7,903 nt of DNA from contig USFL01000061.1 in NCBI GenBank assembly GCA_900553905.1, positions 1 to 7,903 on the forward strand, given 5' to 3'. The position numbers were made by a program, and so were the translations under genes. This document shows, in pieces, positions 1 to 5,497 of this stretch. Source of the stretch: an uncultured Eubacteriales bacterium. Its GTDB lineage: Bacteria > Bacillota > Clostridia > Christensenellales > Aristaeellaceae. The notes beneath the pieces are model-generated. The model was not told the origin of the DNA. It saw only the letters and a program-made list of their open reading frames with translations, and made no database searches. How positions within the stretch are numbered: the stretch's first letter is position 1; every line of letters begins with the position of its first letter.

Positions 1-765
1 CTGCTGGAGCGGCTCGTCTATGGCCTCGGTGATATCGTCGCTGGTGATGCGCATGGTCTTGGGCAGACCGGTAATCAGGTTGCGACCGGTTACCTCCATA
101 TAGAGCTGCTCGGAGCGCGGAATGGCCGATCCGATGTTGATTTTGAGCTCCTCGGCGGTCCTTTCGCCGATAAGCAGGTTGTGCTTGCGCCGCAGGTGAC
201 GGATAATGGCATCGTCAAACCGGTCGCCGCCCGCTTTGGCACAGTCCGACACGATGACCTTGCCGAAGGAGAGCACCGCGATATCGGTCACGCCCGCGCT
301 GATGTCCACAATCATGGTGCCGTAGGCCTCGTCCATGGGCAGACCTGCGCCCAGCGCCGCCGCCAGAGAACGGTTGAGCAGCTGCGTGCGCCGCATGCCT
401 GCGTCAAACATGGTGGAAATCAGCGAGCGCTTTTCCATCTCGTTGATAGCGGTGGGCAAAGCCAGAATGGCGCGCGGGCGAGCGAACATATGCTTGCCGA
501 TGGCTTTAAGCACAAATCCCTTCAGCATGAAACTGACCAGCTCGTAGTCGGAGATTGCGCCCTCGCGCAGGGGACGGATGGCCAGGATATTGCCCGGCGT
601 GCGACCGATCATGCGCTTGGCCTCATCGCCAAAGGCAAGAATATCGCGGCTGTCACGATCGATGGCCACCACGGTAGGCTCGCGCAGAATGATGCCCTTT
701 CCCTTCATATAGATCAGGATTTGCGAAGTGCCCAGATCAATCCCGATGTCGCTGATGCTTGCCAT
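1..765 (-). CDS. mbl: MreB/Mbl-family bacterial actin, 3' end outside window
   Basis: This is a cell-shape protein of the MreB/Mbl actin family, which forms membrane-associated filaments that guide peptidoglycan synthesis. The first 255 residues are visible; the family is usually about 335-345 residues, so the C-terminus lies beyond the left edge. Family hallmarks are the N-terminal IGIDLGT phosphate-1 loop (residues 7-13), KGKGI (21-25), RTPGNI (55-60), AIRPL (62-66) and LLIGERTAEELKI. The ATG at 765 is preceded by AAGGAG with a 9-nt spacer. Two nucleotide-site motifs are changed: the usual EEP catalytic stretch reads NRS (131-133), and the phosphate-2 loop, normally DIGGGTT, reads DISAGVT (154-160). 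Lying directly downstream of spoIIID, as mbl does in B. subtilis, favours Mbl over housekeeping MreB, but paralogue assignment is inference. The 117 bases between it and spoIIID hold no clear terminator, so the two may be cotranscribed. Confidence 0.92.
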   Translation of the reverse strand, partial: MASISDIGIDLGTSQILIYMKGKGIILREPTVVAIDRDSRDILAFGDEAKRMIGRTPGNILAIRPLREGAISDYELVSFMLKGFVLKAIGKHMFARPRAILALPTAINEMEKRSLISTMFDAGMRRTQLLNRSLAAALGAGLPMDEAYGTMIVDISAGVTDIAVLSFGKVIVSDCAKAGGDRFDDAIIRHLRRKHNLLIGERTAEELKINIGSAIPRSEQLYMEVTGRNLITGLPKTMRITSDDITEAIDEPLQQ

Positions 766-882
766 TCGCTCAAACTCCTTTTCCATTTGCAATCAAGGGC
801 ACAACAAAGAAAGCGCGTACGCCCCTGATCCTTACCTATTCGCCATGGAAAAGGCAAATCCTGCTTGAGTGGGAAAACCCGA

Positions 883-1131
883 TCAGCAGCGGCGGTATTT
901 CTGGCGCGTGGCCTCGCCACCGCGCAGGTGGCGCACGGATTTGTTGTAGCTTAACACGCGCCGTACCTGGCGATACAGCGTCTGATTGATCCTGGGCAGG
1001 CGCTGATCCATATCCTTGTGGACGGAGGACTTGCTCACCCCAAAATGACGCGCGGCTCCCCGCACGGTTTCACCGGTATCCGCGATGTACTGCCCGATGC
1101 GGATGCAGCGCTCCTGAATGCGATCATGCAC
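883..1131 (-). CDS. spoIIID: Sporulation transcription factor SpoIIID (GTG start)
   Basis: SpoIIID is a small DNA-binding regulator that acts in the mother cell during sporulation, activating and repressing genes of the sigma-E regulon. The 82-residue product matches the family closely: HDRIQERCIRIGQYI at the N-terminus, a helix-turn-helix around residues 20-41 containing FGVSKSSVHKDM, then RLPRIN and the signature KSVRHLRGGEAT (64-75). The GTG at 1131 is chosen because the following His-Asp matches the MHDYI start of the B. subtilis protein and because GGAGGGG sits 7 nt upstream. A longer in-frame extension exists but lacks family similarity. The B. subtilis protein is about 93 residues, so the C-terminal tail is slightly shorter here. 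Mbl lies downstream in the same direction. In B. subtilis the gene is driven by sigma-E; no convincing sigma-E promoter was found by eye. Its presence implies the organism is or descends from an endospore former. Confidence 0.95.
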   Translation of the reverse strand: MHDRIQERCIRIGQYIADTGETVRGAARHFGVSKSSVHKDMDQRLPRINQTLYRQVRRVLSYNKSVRHLRGGEATRQKYRRC

Positions 1132-1139
1132 CTTTCGAC

Positions 1140-1160
1140 CCCTCCAAACGTTTTGGAAAG
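1140..1160 (-). promoter_or_regulatory. Inverted repeat overlapping the spoIIID ribosome-binding site
   Basis: On the minus strand TCCAAA-ACG-TTTGGA (1143-1157) is a perfect 6-bp inverted repeat around 3 bases. In RNA it extends by two U-G pairs and a C-G pair so that most of the GGAGGGG ribosome-binding site (1139-1145) is paired. It could be a translation-limiting hairpin or a dyad operator. Either role is inference from position. Confidence 0.4.
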
Positions 1161-1242
1161 GATATGCGCAGGCTGATGGCAACTTGCCTGGCGGCGCGGG
1201 AGGTTTCCAGACGTCCGGCGCAGTGCGCCCAACACACGTAAA

Positions 1243-1270
1243 GGGCCGCAGGCGGTGATGCCTGCGGCCC
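1243..1270 (-). terminator. Hairpin terminator after desulfoferrodoxin gene
   Basis: A perfect 11-bp GC-rich stem (1243-1253 with 1260-1270) encloses a 6-nt loop, starting 15 nt after the stop codon of the desulfoferrodoxin gene. On the minus strand it is followed by TTTACGTGTGTT, a weak T-tract, so termination may be incomplete. It marks the likely end of the oleate hydratase operon and separates it from spoIIID. Confidence 0.75.
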
Positions 1271-1285
1271 TGCATGGGGGAAAGA

Positions 1286-1681
1286 TCAGAGGCCGAAGCC
1301 CGTGGAGGCGTCCGTCAGCCACAGGCCATGCAGATTGCAGAATGCATAGGCGCCCGCAACCTGCTCCATGGGGGCCAGCCGGAAAGAGGCATGGGGCGCC
1401 TGTCCGGCGGCGAGATCGGCGACGTGGAATCCCGTATCGGTTTCCAGAATCACCCAATCGATGAAATGTTCCTCCGTCATGGGATGAGTCTGGATGCCAA
1501 CGGCAATTTCAACCTGATCGCCTACCTGATAGATGGCGGGCAGGTGCTTTTCCGTCGCGCCGTCGCTCAGGCCCGGTACGAGCAAGGTCATGGGGGAGCC
1601 GCAGCAGGTCAGGGGAACGCGGCTGTCCGTCAGTTTGTAGGCAATGTTTCCGCAGTGTTCGCAAATATAGAAATTCATCAT
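1286..1681 (-). CDS. dfx: Desulfoferrodoxin (superoxide reductase with desulforedoxin domain)
   Basis: This cytoplasmic enzyme reduces superoxide to hydrogen peroxide without releasing oxygen, a defence typical of anaerobes (EC 1.15.1.2). The 131-residue protein has both iron sites. Centre I, the rubredoxin-like FeCys4 site, is C7-x2-C10 plus the C26-C27 pair. Centre II, the catalytic FeHis4Cys site, is H45 (in EKHLP, with the catalytic-type Lys at K44), H65 (HPM), H71 (EEHFI), C114 and H117 (CNLHGLW). No ligand is missing, so it should be active. Two adjacent ATGs are possible; the first, at 1681, lies 7 nt from AGGAGA. It is the last gene of the minus-strand cluster, 16 nt after the HdeD-like gene, and its ribosome-binding site nearly abuts that gene's stop codons, so it is probably cotranscribed with it. 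A hairpin terminator follows. Confidence 0.96.
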   Translation of the reverse strand: MMNFYICEHCGNIAYKLTDSRVPLTCCGSPMTLLVPGLSDGATEKHLPAIYQVGDQVEIAVGIQTHPMTEEHFIDWVILETDTGFHVADLAAGQAPHASFRLAPMEQVAGAYAFCNLHGLWLTDASTGFGL

Positions 1682-1697
1682 GGGAATGTCTCCTTTA

Positions 1698-2264
1698 CTA
1701 CAGGTGGTCGATTTCGGATGAGACGGCTTCAGCCGTACGGTGGGAGATAACGGTGGTGATCAGCTCGATTATCCCGGTGATCAGCAGCACAATCCCAAAC
1801 AGCCGGATGACGACATGAACCGCCGAAAAAGGATTGACCATCAACAGGATGCCCAGCAGAGCCGGGAAGAAGCAGGACATTGCAAGGGGTATCATCGCCG
1901 GGCTGTCCAGCTCGATGGCCCCAATGGTCAGGGGAATTTTACCCAGAGCGTCCACCAGCAGCAATGCGCCCAGCACCAGCGGCAGGAAAGCCAGCACGGT
2001 TTGCGGCCAGATCAGAGAGGCGATGGTGAAAAGCAGGGGAACGACGGTTAGAAACAGGTCGCCGCCGCTTGCCAGGCCTTCCTTGCGTCCCTGGATATAG
2101 CGCACCAGGTGGCTGACTGCGTAGACGGCGGAGCCTGCGGCAAGCGCCTAGATAAAGAAGGTGCCGCTTGCAACGGGGTTGAGCAGCAGGGGAAGGCCCA
2201 GAAACAGGTAGAGAATGGCGATCCACACGGATGGCGTTCCGGTCCAGTAAGTGTAAGACATCAT
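1698..2264 (-). pseudogene. HdeD/DUF308 membrane protein interrupted by in-frame TAG
   Basis: Read through, this frame gives a 188-codon HdeD/DUF308-type integral membrane protein, about the usual length for the family. Hydrophobic helices run from near residue 13 (WIAILYLFLGLPLLLNP) to the C-terminus, with family-like LLLxNP and GILLMVNPFSA stretches. Codon 39 (2148-2150) is TAG, within the first hydrophobic segment or just after it, with good family-like sequence on both sides and no frameshift. The start is two tandem ATGs (2264 and 2261) behind AGGAGG; the second has the better 8-nt spacing. No ribosome-binding site precedes the GTG at 2105, so restart after the TAG is unlikely. The gene ends in tandem TAG-TAA (1695-1700). 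Possible explanations are a recent nonsense mutation (for example TGG or CAG to TAG), a sequencing error, or decoding of TAG as an amino acid. It sits between tspO and dfx in the operon. HdeD was named for acid resistance in E. coli; its role here is unknown. Confidence 0.85.
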
Positions 2265-2326
2265 GAATACCTCCTAGATGATATTGCCCTTTTGGGCGAA
2301 ATGGGGAAAAAGGGATGCGCTTGGGG

Positions 2327-2791
2327 TCAGGGGTTCATAACCCACACCATGTAGTTCAGATAGCCTGCGAAGCTCGCCCACAGCAGATAGGGCATCTGCA
2401 TCCAGGCGGCAGCCCGGCTGACGGAATGAAAGGCGAGCATCATCACCACGATCATAAACCACATCAGGGCCAGGCACAGCAGGGCGGCCAGGTATTGTCC
2501 CGCCCCGAAGAACAGAAGGCTCCAGCAGAAGTTCAGCGCCAGCTGAAGGCTCCAGGCGGCCACCGCGCGGGATGTGCCCGGTCCGCCCTTTCGCACGACC
2601 AGCGCCAGCCCCAGCCCCATGAGCACATACAGCACGTTCCATACGATGGGAAAGACGGCGTCCGGCGGGGTGAGCGGCGATTTGATCAGCAGCGGGTACA
2701 CGCCTTCCAGCCCGGCGCGCGAGAGGGAGGCGGACAGGCCCCCGACCGCCAGGGCCAGCAGGGGAAAGAGAAGGAAAGTAAGCTTTTTCAT
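2327..2791 (-). CDS. tspO: TspO/MBR family tryptophan-rich sensory protein
   Basis: TspO/MBR proteins (the family of the mitochondrial translocator protein) are five-helix membrane proteins that bind porphyrins and sterol-like ligands and are tied to stress responses in bacteria. The 154-residue product has the family pattern: TPPDAVFPIVWNVLY (41-55), QLALNFCWSLLFF (83-95) and MPYLLWASFAGYLN (133-146), including conserved P43, P48, W51, N87, W90, P134, Y135, W138 and N146. Length is normal and five hydrophobic segments are evident. The ATG at 2791 has GCGGAGG 8 nt upstream. It begins 18 nt after the upstream DUF308 gene and is followed after about 60 nt by the interrupted DUF308 gene, consistent with one operon. 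The ligand cannot be predicted from sequence; porphyrin binding or breakdown would fit a redox stress operon, but that is inference. Confidence 0.94.
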   Translation of the reverse strand: MKKLTFLLFPLLALAVGGLSASLSRAGLEGVYPLLIKSPLTPPDAVFPIVWNVLYVLMGLGLALVVRKGGPGTSRAVAAWSLQLALNFCWSLLFFGAGQYLAALLCLALMWFMIVVMMLAFHSVSRAAAWMQMPYLLWASFAGYLNYMVWVMNP

Positions 2792-2809
2792 ATCAGGCGC
2801 CTCCGCTGC

Positions 2810-3427
2810 TCAGGAGTGGCACGCTCTGCGGCCGGACAGGGACTCGGCAAACAGGGCGATGCCGGAAACCGTCAGATAGATGCCCCAGACGGAGGTCAGG
2901 GTGAACCAGCTGACCACCGGGTTGGCTAGGATAACCAGGCTGAGCAGCAGGTTAAGGATGCCGCTTGCCATGATCCAGCCCGAGCCGGACGCTCTTTGCA
3001 GGGCGAAGAAGGTGGAAATCTGGGAAATGCCCGCGGCTATCGTCAGGAAACCAGCCACATAGGAGAGGCTTGCAATCATCTGCAGGGTGCCGTAGACGCC
3101 GCTCAGCCCGCTCCACAGCGTAAAGCCTGAGAACAGCAGCAGCATGATGCCGTTTACCAGCGACCAGCCGCTCCGCGCCTCCTTCGGGGCGCGGAAGAAG
3201 GCCACGGTCTGGGAAATGCCGTACACCATCAGCCCGGCGGTGAGCAGGTAGGCCATCCCCACCCCCACCGAAATGGGGGTGAAGAAGGTCAGAAGGCCCA
3301 GGACAGCCAACACGATGGAGGCCACGATGCCGGTCTTGCGGTTGACCGGGCGGGAAGCCGTCTCGGCGCCGCCGGTCGTGCTTGAAGCCGGGGGAAGATC
3401 ATAGGGAAAAACAGAATGCTTATTCAT
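2810..3427 (-). CDS. HdeD/DUF308 family membrane protein
   Basis: A 205-residue integral membrane protein of the HdeD/DUF308 family. A polar N-terminal tail of about 32 residues, rich in Ser, Thr and Pro, precedes six hydrophobic segments from IVASIVLAVLGLLTFFTP (about residue 33) to the C-terminus. They form the repeated helix-pair pattern typical of the family (GIxxLLLSLVILANPVVS near the end). There is no signal peptide and no catalytic motif. HdeD of E. coli is linked to acid resistance at high cell density; the biochemical function of the family is not settled. The ATG at 3427 has AAAGGAG about 10 nt upstream. It lies 42 nt after oleate hydratase and 18 nt before tspO. A second family member, damaged by a TAG codon, lies two genes downstream, so the operon was built with two such proteins, possibly partners. 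Confidence 0.9.
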   Translation of the reverse strand: MNKHSVFPYDLPPASSTTGGAETASRPVNRKTGIVASIVLAVLGLLTFFTPISVGVGMAYLLTAGLMVYGISQTVAFFRAPKEARSGWSLVNGIMLLLFSGFTLWSGLSGVYGTLQMIASLSYVAGFLTIAAGISQISTFFALQRASGSGWIMASGILNLLLSLVILANPVVSWFTLTSVWGIYLTVSGIALFAESLSGRRACHS

Positions 3428-3469
3428 GGGATCTACGCTCCTTTTGAAAGGGTCGGTGAAGGAAAGAAA

Positions 3470-5245
3470 TCAAACCAGCCGGTAGTGCTCCAGCAATTCC
3501 AGAAGGATGGTCCCGTCCAGCTTGTCCAGACCGGCGTGCAGCGTCATCTTGAGCGGCAGGGGGAGCTTCATGTCGGTCAGCTTGCGGCCGTCCAGCAGGT
3601 AGTAAGTGGCGTTGAGCAGGCAGCGGACATCATAGGCGGAATTGAACACCTCGGGCACGCCCCGCTCCACGTCCAACAGGGTATAGACGGCCTCCATGGC
3701 GGTGCGCACGGAGTATTCGGTGGTGAAGATCGTGTCGCGCTCCGTCTGGGCGAACTGGCCCAGGAAGGCGAAGTTTACGCACTCATCGGGGACCACATCG
3801 GGGCGGTCGCCGGCGGCGCGGGGCATGAAGAAGGCCGTGACATAGGGCATCATGCAGGGCACGGTGCTGGCGCTCTGACGGGCCAGGGTTTCGATCCTGT
3901 CTTCCTCGACGCCCAGGTGGTAGAGCCATTCCATGCAGATCTCGGCGCCGGTGCACTCGCTCATGGGCTTGCCCACATAGTCGCCCGGACGGTCGGGATA
4001 GAGGCCGTAGATCCAGCCCACCAGCTGGTTTTCGGGCTGCGCCTTGAAATGCGGCTGGCGGTTGAAGGTCCAGCTCATCAGCCAGGCGGAGTCGCGTACC
4101 GTGACGATGCCTCCGGTCACCACCTTGCCCGAATAGGGATCGCGCTGGCAGATTTCGCGCACGTAGGGAGCGATCTTTTCATCCAGCAGCGTCACCGTGG
4201 CGGACTCCCACTTGGTGGCCTCGATGTCGGAGCAGAATTTCTCGGGCCGGCCGAACTGGGGATGCTGTAGGGCGATGTTTTTCCACAGAGCCCAGCTGGC
4301 GCCTTCGCCGGATGTCACCTCCAGCACGGGCGCGTGTTCGTTGTCGCCAAGGGCGGAGGATTCCGTGCAGGATCCGTTGGTGACGAATACCAGATCGTTT
4401 TCCGTGAGGTCGATGGCCTCCTCCTTTCCGTCCCGCTTAATGAGGATCTGATGAGCGATCTTTTTGCCGGGAAGGAAGTGGAACAGCACGTTGGTCACGG
4501 TCACGCCGTAGTCGAACTGAACCCCGTTGTCCTGCAAGTAGCGCACCAGCGGGAGAATCAGCGATTCATACTGGTTGTAACGGGTGAACTTGAGCGCCGA
4601 CAGGTCGGGCAGGCCGCCAATGTGATGCAGGAAGCGATGCAGGTAGAGCTTCATCTCCAGAGCGGAGTGCCATTTCTCAAAGGCGAACATGGTCTGCCAG
4701 TACATCCAGAAATCAGAACGGTAGAATTCGTCCGTGAAAACATCGTCGATCGTTTTGTCGTACAGGGATTCATCGGTGGCAAAGAACAGCTTTAGCAGCT
4801 CCATGGCGGCCTCGTCGCTGAGATTAAAGCGGTCGCGGGTGTTGGCACTTTCTCCCTGCCGCAGCGTGGCGCGATTTTTGGAGAAGTTGGGGTCGTCCTT
4901 GTTGAGCCAGTAGAATTCATCCAGAACGCTGGCGTTCTCCACCTCCAGCGAGGGAATGGAGCGGTAGAGATCCCAGAGGCATTCATAATGGTTTTCCATC
5001 TCACGGCCGCCGCGAATGACAAATCCCAGCTCCGGGTTCAGGATGCCGTCGCATGCGCCGCCGGGCAGGGCGGCTTCCTCAAGGATGTGGATGCGCTCGC
5101 CTGCAACCTGTCCGTCACGGATCAGGAAAGCGGCGGCTGCCAGGCTGGCAAGGCCGGAACCTACCAGCCAGGCGGACTTCTGATCGGCGTCGTGCGGCTT
5201 GCGGGGACGGGCAAAGGCTTCGTAGTTTCCATTGGTATAGTACAT
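3470..5245 (-). CDS. ohyA: Oleate hydratase (MCRA family)
   Basis: Oleate hydratase (EC 4.2.1.53), an FAD-dependent, membrane-associated enzyme, adds water to the cis-9 double bond of unsaturated fatty acids such as oleate, giving 10-hydroxy fatty acids. It detoxifies host or dietary free fatty acids. The 591-residue product is full length. It begins with the family signature MYYTNGNYEAFARPRKP, followed by the FAD-binding GSGLASLAAAAFLIRDG (29-45), GGREMENHYECLW (79-91) and RYNQYESL (222-229). E82 and Y201 fall at the positions I recall as catalytic in the Staphylococcus aureus enzyme; this numbering match is from memory. The family was formerly called myosin-cross-reactive antigen. The ATG at 5245 has AGGAGGT 8 nt upstream. 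It is the first gene of a five-gene minus-strand cluster and is preceded by a promoter with a candidate Crp/Fnr-type activator site. Confidence 0.97.
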   Translation of the reverse strand: MYYTNGNYEAFARPRKPHDADQKSAWLVGSGLASLAAAAFLIRDGQVAGERIHILEEAALPGGACDGILNPELGFVIRGGREMENHYECLWDLYRSIPSLEVENASVLDEFYWLNKDDPNFSKNRATLRQGESANTRDRFNLSDEAAMELLKLFFATDESLYDKTIDDVFTDEFYRSDFWMYWQTMFAFEKWHSALEMKLYLHRFLHHIGGLPDLSALKFTRYNQYESLILPLVRYLQDNGVQFDYGVTVTNVLFHFLPGKKIAHQILIKRDGKEEAIDLTENDLVFVTNGSCTESSALGDNEHAPVLEVTSGEGASWALWKNIALQHPQFGRPEKFCSDIEATKWESATVTLLDEKIAPYVREICQRDPYSGKVVTGGIVTVRDSAWLMSWTFNRQPHFKAQPENQLVGWIYGLYPDRPGDYVGKPMSECTGAEICMEWLYHLGVEEDRIETLARQSASTVPCMMPYVTAFFMPRAAGDRPDVVPDECVNFAFLGQFAQTERDTIFTTEYSVRTAMEAVYTLLDVERGVPEVFNSAYDVRCLLNATYYLLDGRKLTDMKLPLPLKMTLHAGLDKLDGTILLELLEHYRLV

Positions 5246-5308
5246 ATCTGTGTACCTCCTGATTGATGTTGAGGAGGGGAGTCCCGCTGGGCGCGACGCT
5301 CTTCCTTA

Positions 5309-5321
5309 CATGACGATCATA
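5309..5321 (-). promoter_or_regulatory. Predicted ohyA promoter -10 and start site, no -35
   Basis: TATGAT on the minus strand (5316-5321) matches the sigma-A -10 consensus at 5 of 6 bases and predicts transcription start near 5309, leaving a leader of about 64 nt. The sequence 17 bp upstream is a pyrimidine tract with no TTGACA-like hexamer, which suggests activator dependence. Confidence 0.55.
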
Positions 5322-5343
5322 CAGGAAGTGGAAAAGAAAAGAG

Positions 5344-5357
5344 GTTGTTTGAACAAC
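5344..5357. promoter_or_regulatory. Candidate Crp/Fnr-type operator upstream of ohyA
   Basis: GTTGTT-TG-AACAAC is a perfect 14-bp inverted repeat with a 2-bp centre, the same architecture as the PrfA box of Listeria (TTAACA-NN-TGTTAA), PrfA being a Crp/Fnr-family member. Its centre (5350.5) is 41.5 bp from the predicted ohyA start at 5309, the canonical class II activator position. The likely ligand is the regulator encoded at 5498-6211. Binding is inferred, not shown. Confidence 0.6.
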
Positions 5358-5369
5358 GCAATTCAAGTC

Positions 5370-5398
5370 TTTTGAGATTTTATTTTTAAAACTCAAAA
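5370..5398. repeat. AT-rich inverted repeat upstream of the ohyA operator
   Basis: TTTTGAG (5370-5376) and CTCAAAA (5392-5398) form a perfect 7-bp inverted repeat. Inside it, TTTT and AAAA add four further pairs with one bulged base. It lies about 60-90 bp upstream of the predicted ohyA start. Its left end overlaps the T-tract of the second terminator. It may be a second regulator site, an UP-like AT tract or part of termination. Confidence 0.4.
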
Positions 5399-5420
5399 AA
5401 CCGCATCAGCGGCGGTGCGG
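5395..5420 (-). terminator. Second, weaker terminator after the regulator gene
   Basis: On the minus strand CCGCA and TGCGG (within 5401-5420) form a short stem around a GC-rich loop, followed at once by six T residues (5395-5400). It lies about 20 bases beyond the first terminator and would back it up, insulating the ohyA promoter from transcription of the regulator. Confidence 0.55.
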
Positions 5421-5440
5421 CAAAGAAATCAGGGCCTCTG

Positions 5441-5480
5441 AAAAAAGGCTCCGCGGGCTGCCGGAAGCAGGGCGCGGAGC
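5441..5480 (-). terminator. Rho-independent terminator of the Crp/Fnr-like regulator
   Basis: GCTCCGCG and CGCGGAGC arms (5473-5480 and 5448-5455) form an 8-bp GC-rich stem with a possible inner CTGC/GCAG extension. On the minus strand this is followed by C and six T residues. It starts 17 nt after the regulator's TAA stop codon. Confidence 0.85.
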
Positions 5481-5497
5481 GTCTGAATCAGAACGGT

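Noticed and set aside
181..828. A 215-codon plus-strand open frame opposite the mbl-like gene
   Set aside because: Its composition is that of an antisense shadow, and the minus strand has unmistakable MreB/Mbl sequence across the same bases.
766..882. A TTGCCT-17-TAAGGA promoter or a terminator between spoIIID and mbl
   Set aside because: Both hexamers are poor matches and there is no clear hairpin with a T-tract. Cotranscription with spoIIID is at least as likely.
1161..1200. A CATATCCT element upstream of spoIIID as a sigma-E -10 box
   Set aside because: No matching sigma-E -35 element lies 14-15 bp upstream, so the match is too weak to call.
1217..1229. A 13-bp palindrome, GGCGCA-G-TGCGCC, upstream of spoIIID
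   Set aside because: It is short and GC-only in a GC-rich region, has no known operator resemblance and no second copy, so chance is a sufficient explanation.
1939..2226. A 95-codon minus-strand frame over the TAG region of the DUF308 gene, considered as evidence for a frameshift
   Set aside because: Its product is Arg/Pro-rich and not membrane-like. The DUF308 reading continues in the same frame on both sides of the TAG, so no frameshift is needed.
3416..4270. A 284-codon plus-strand open frame opposite oleate hydratase
   Set aside because: It is Gly/His/Ala-rich with no family resemblance and lies antisense to a clear full-length enzyme.
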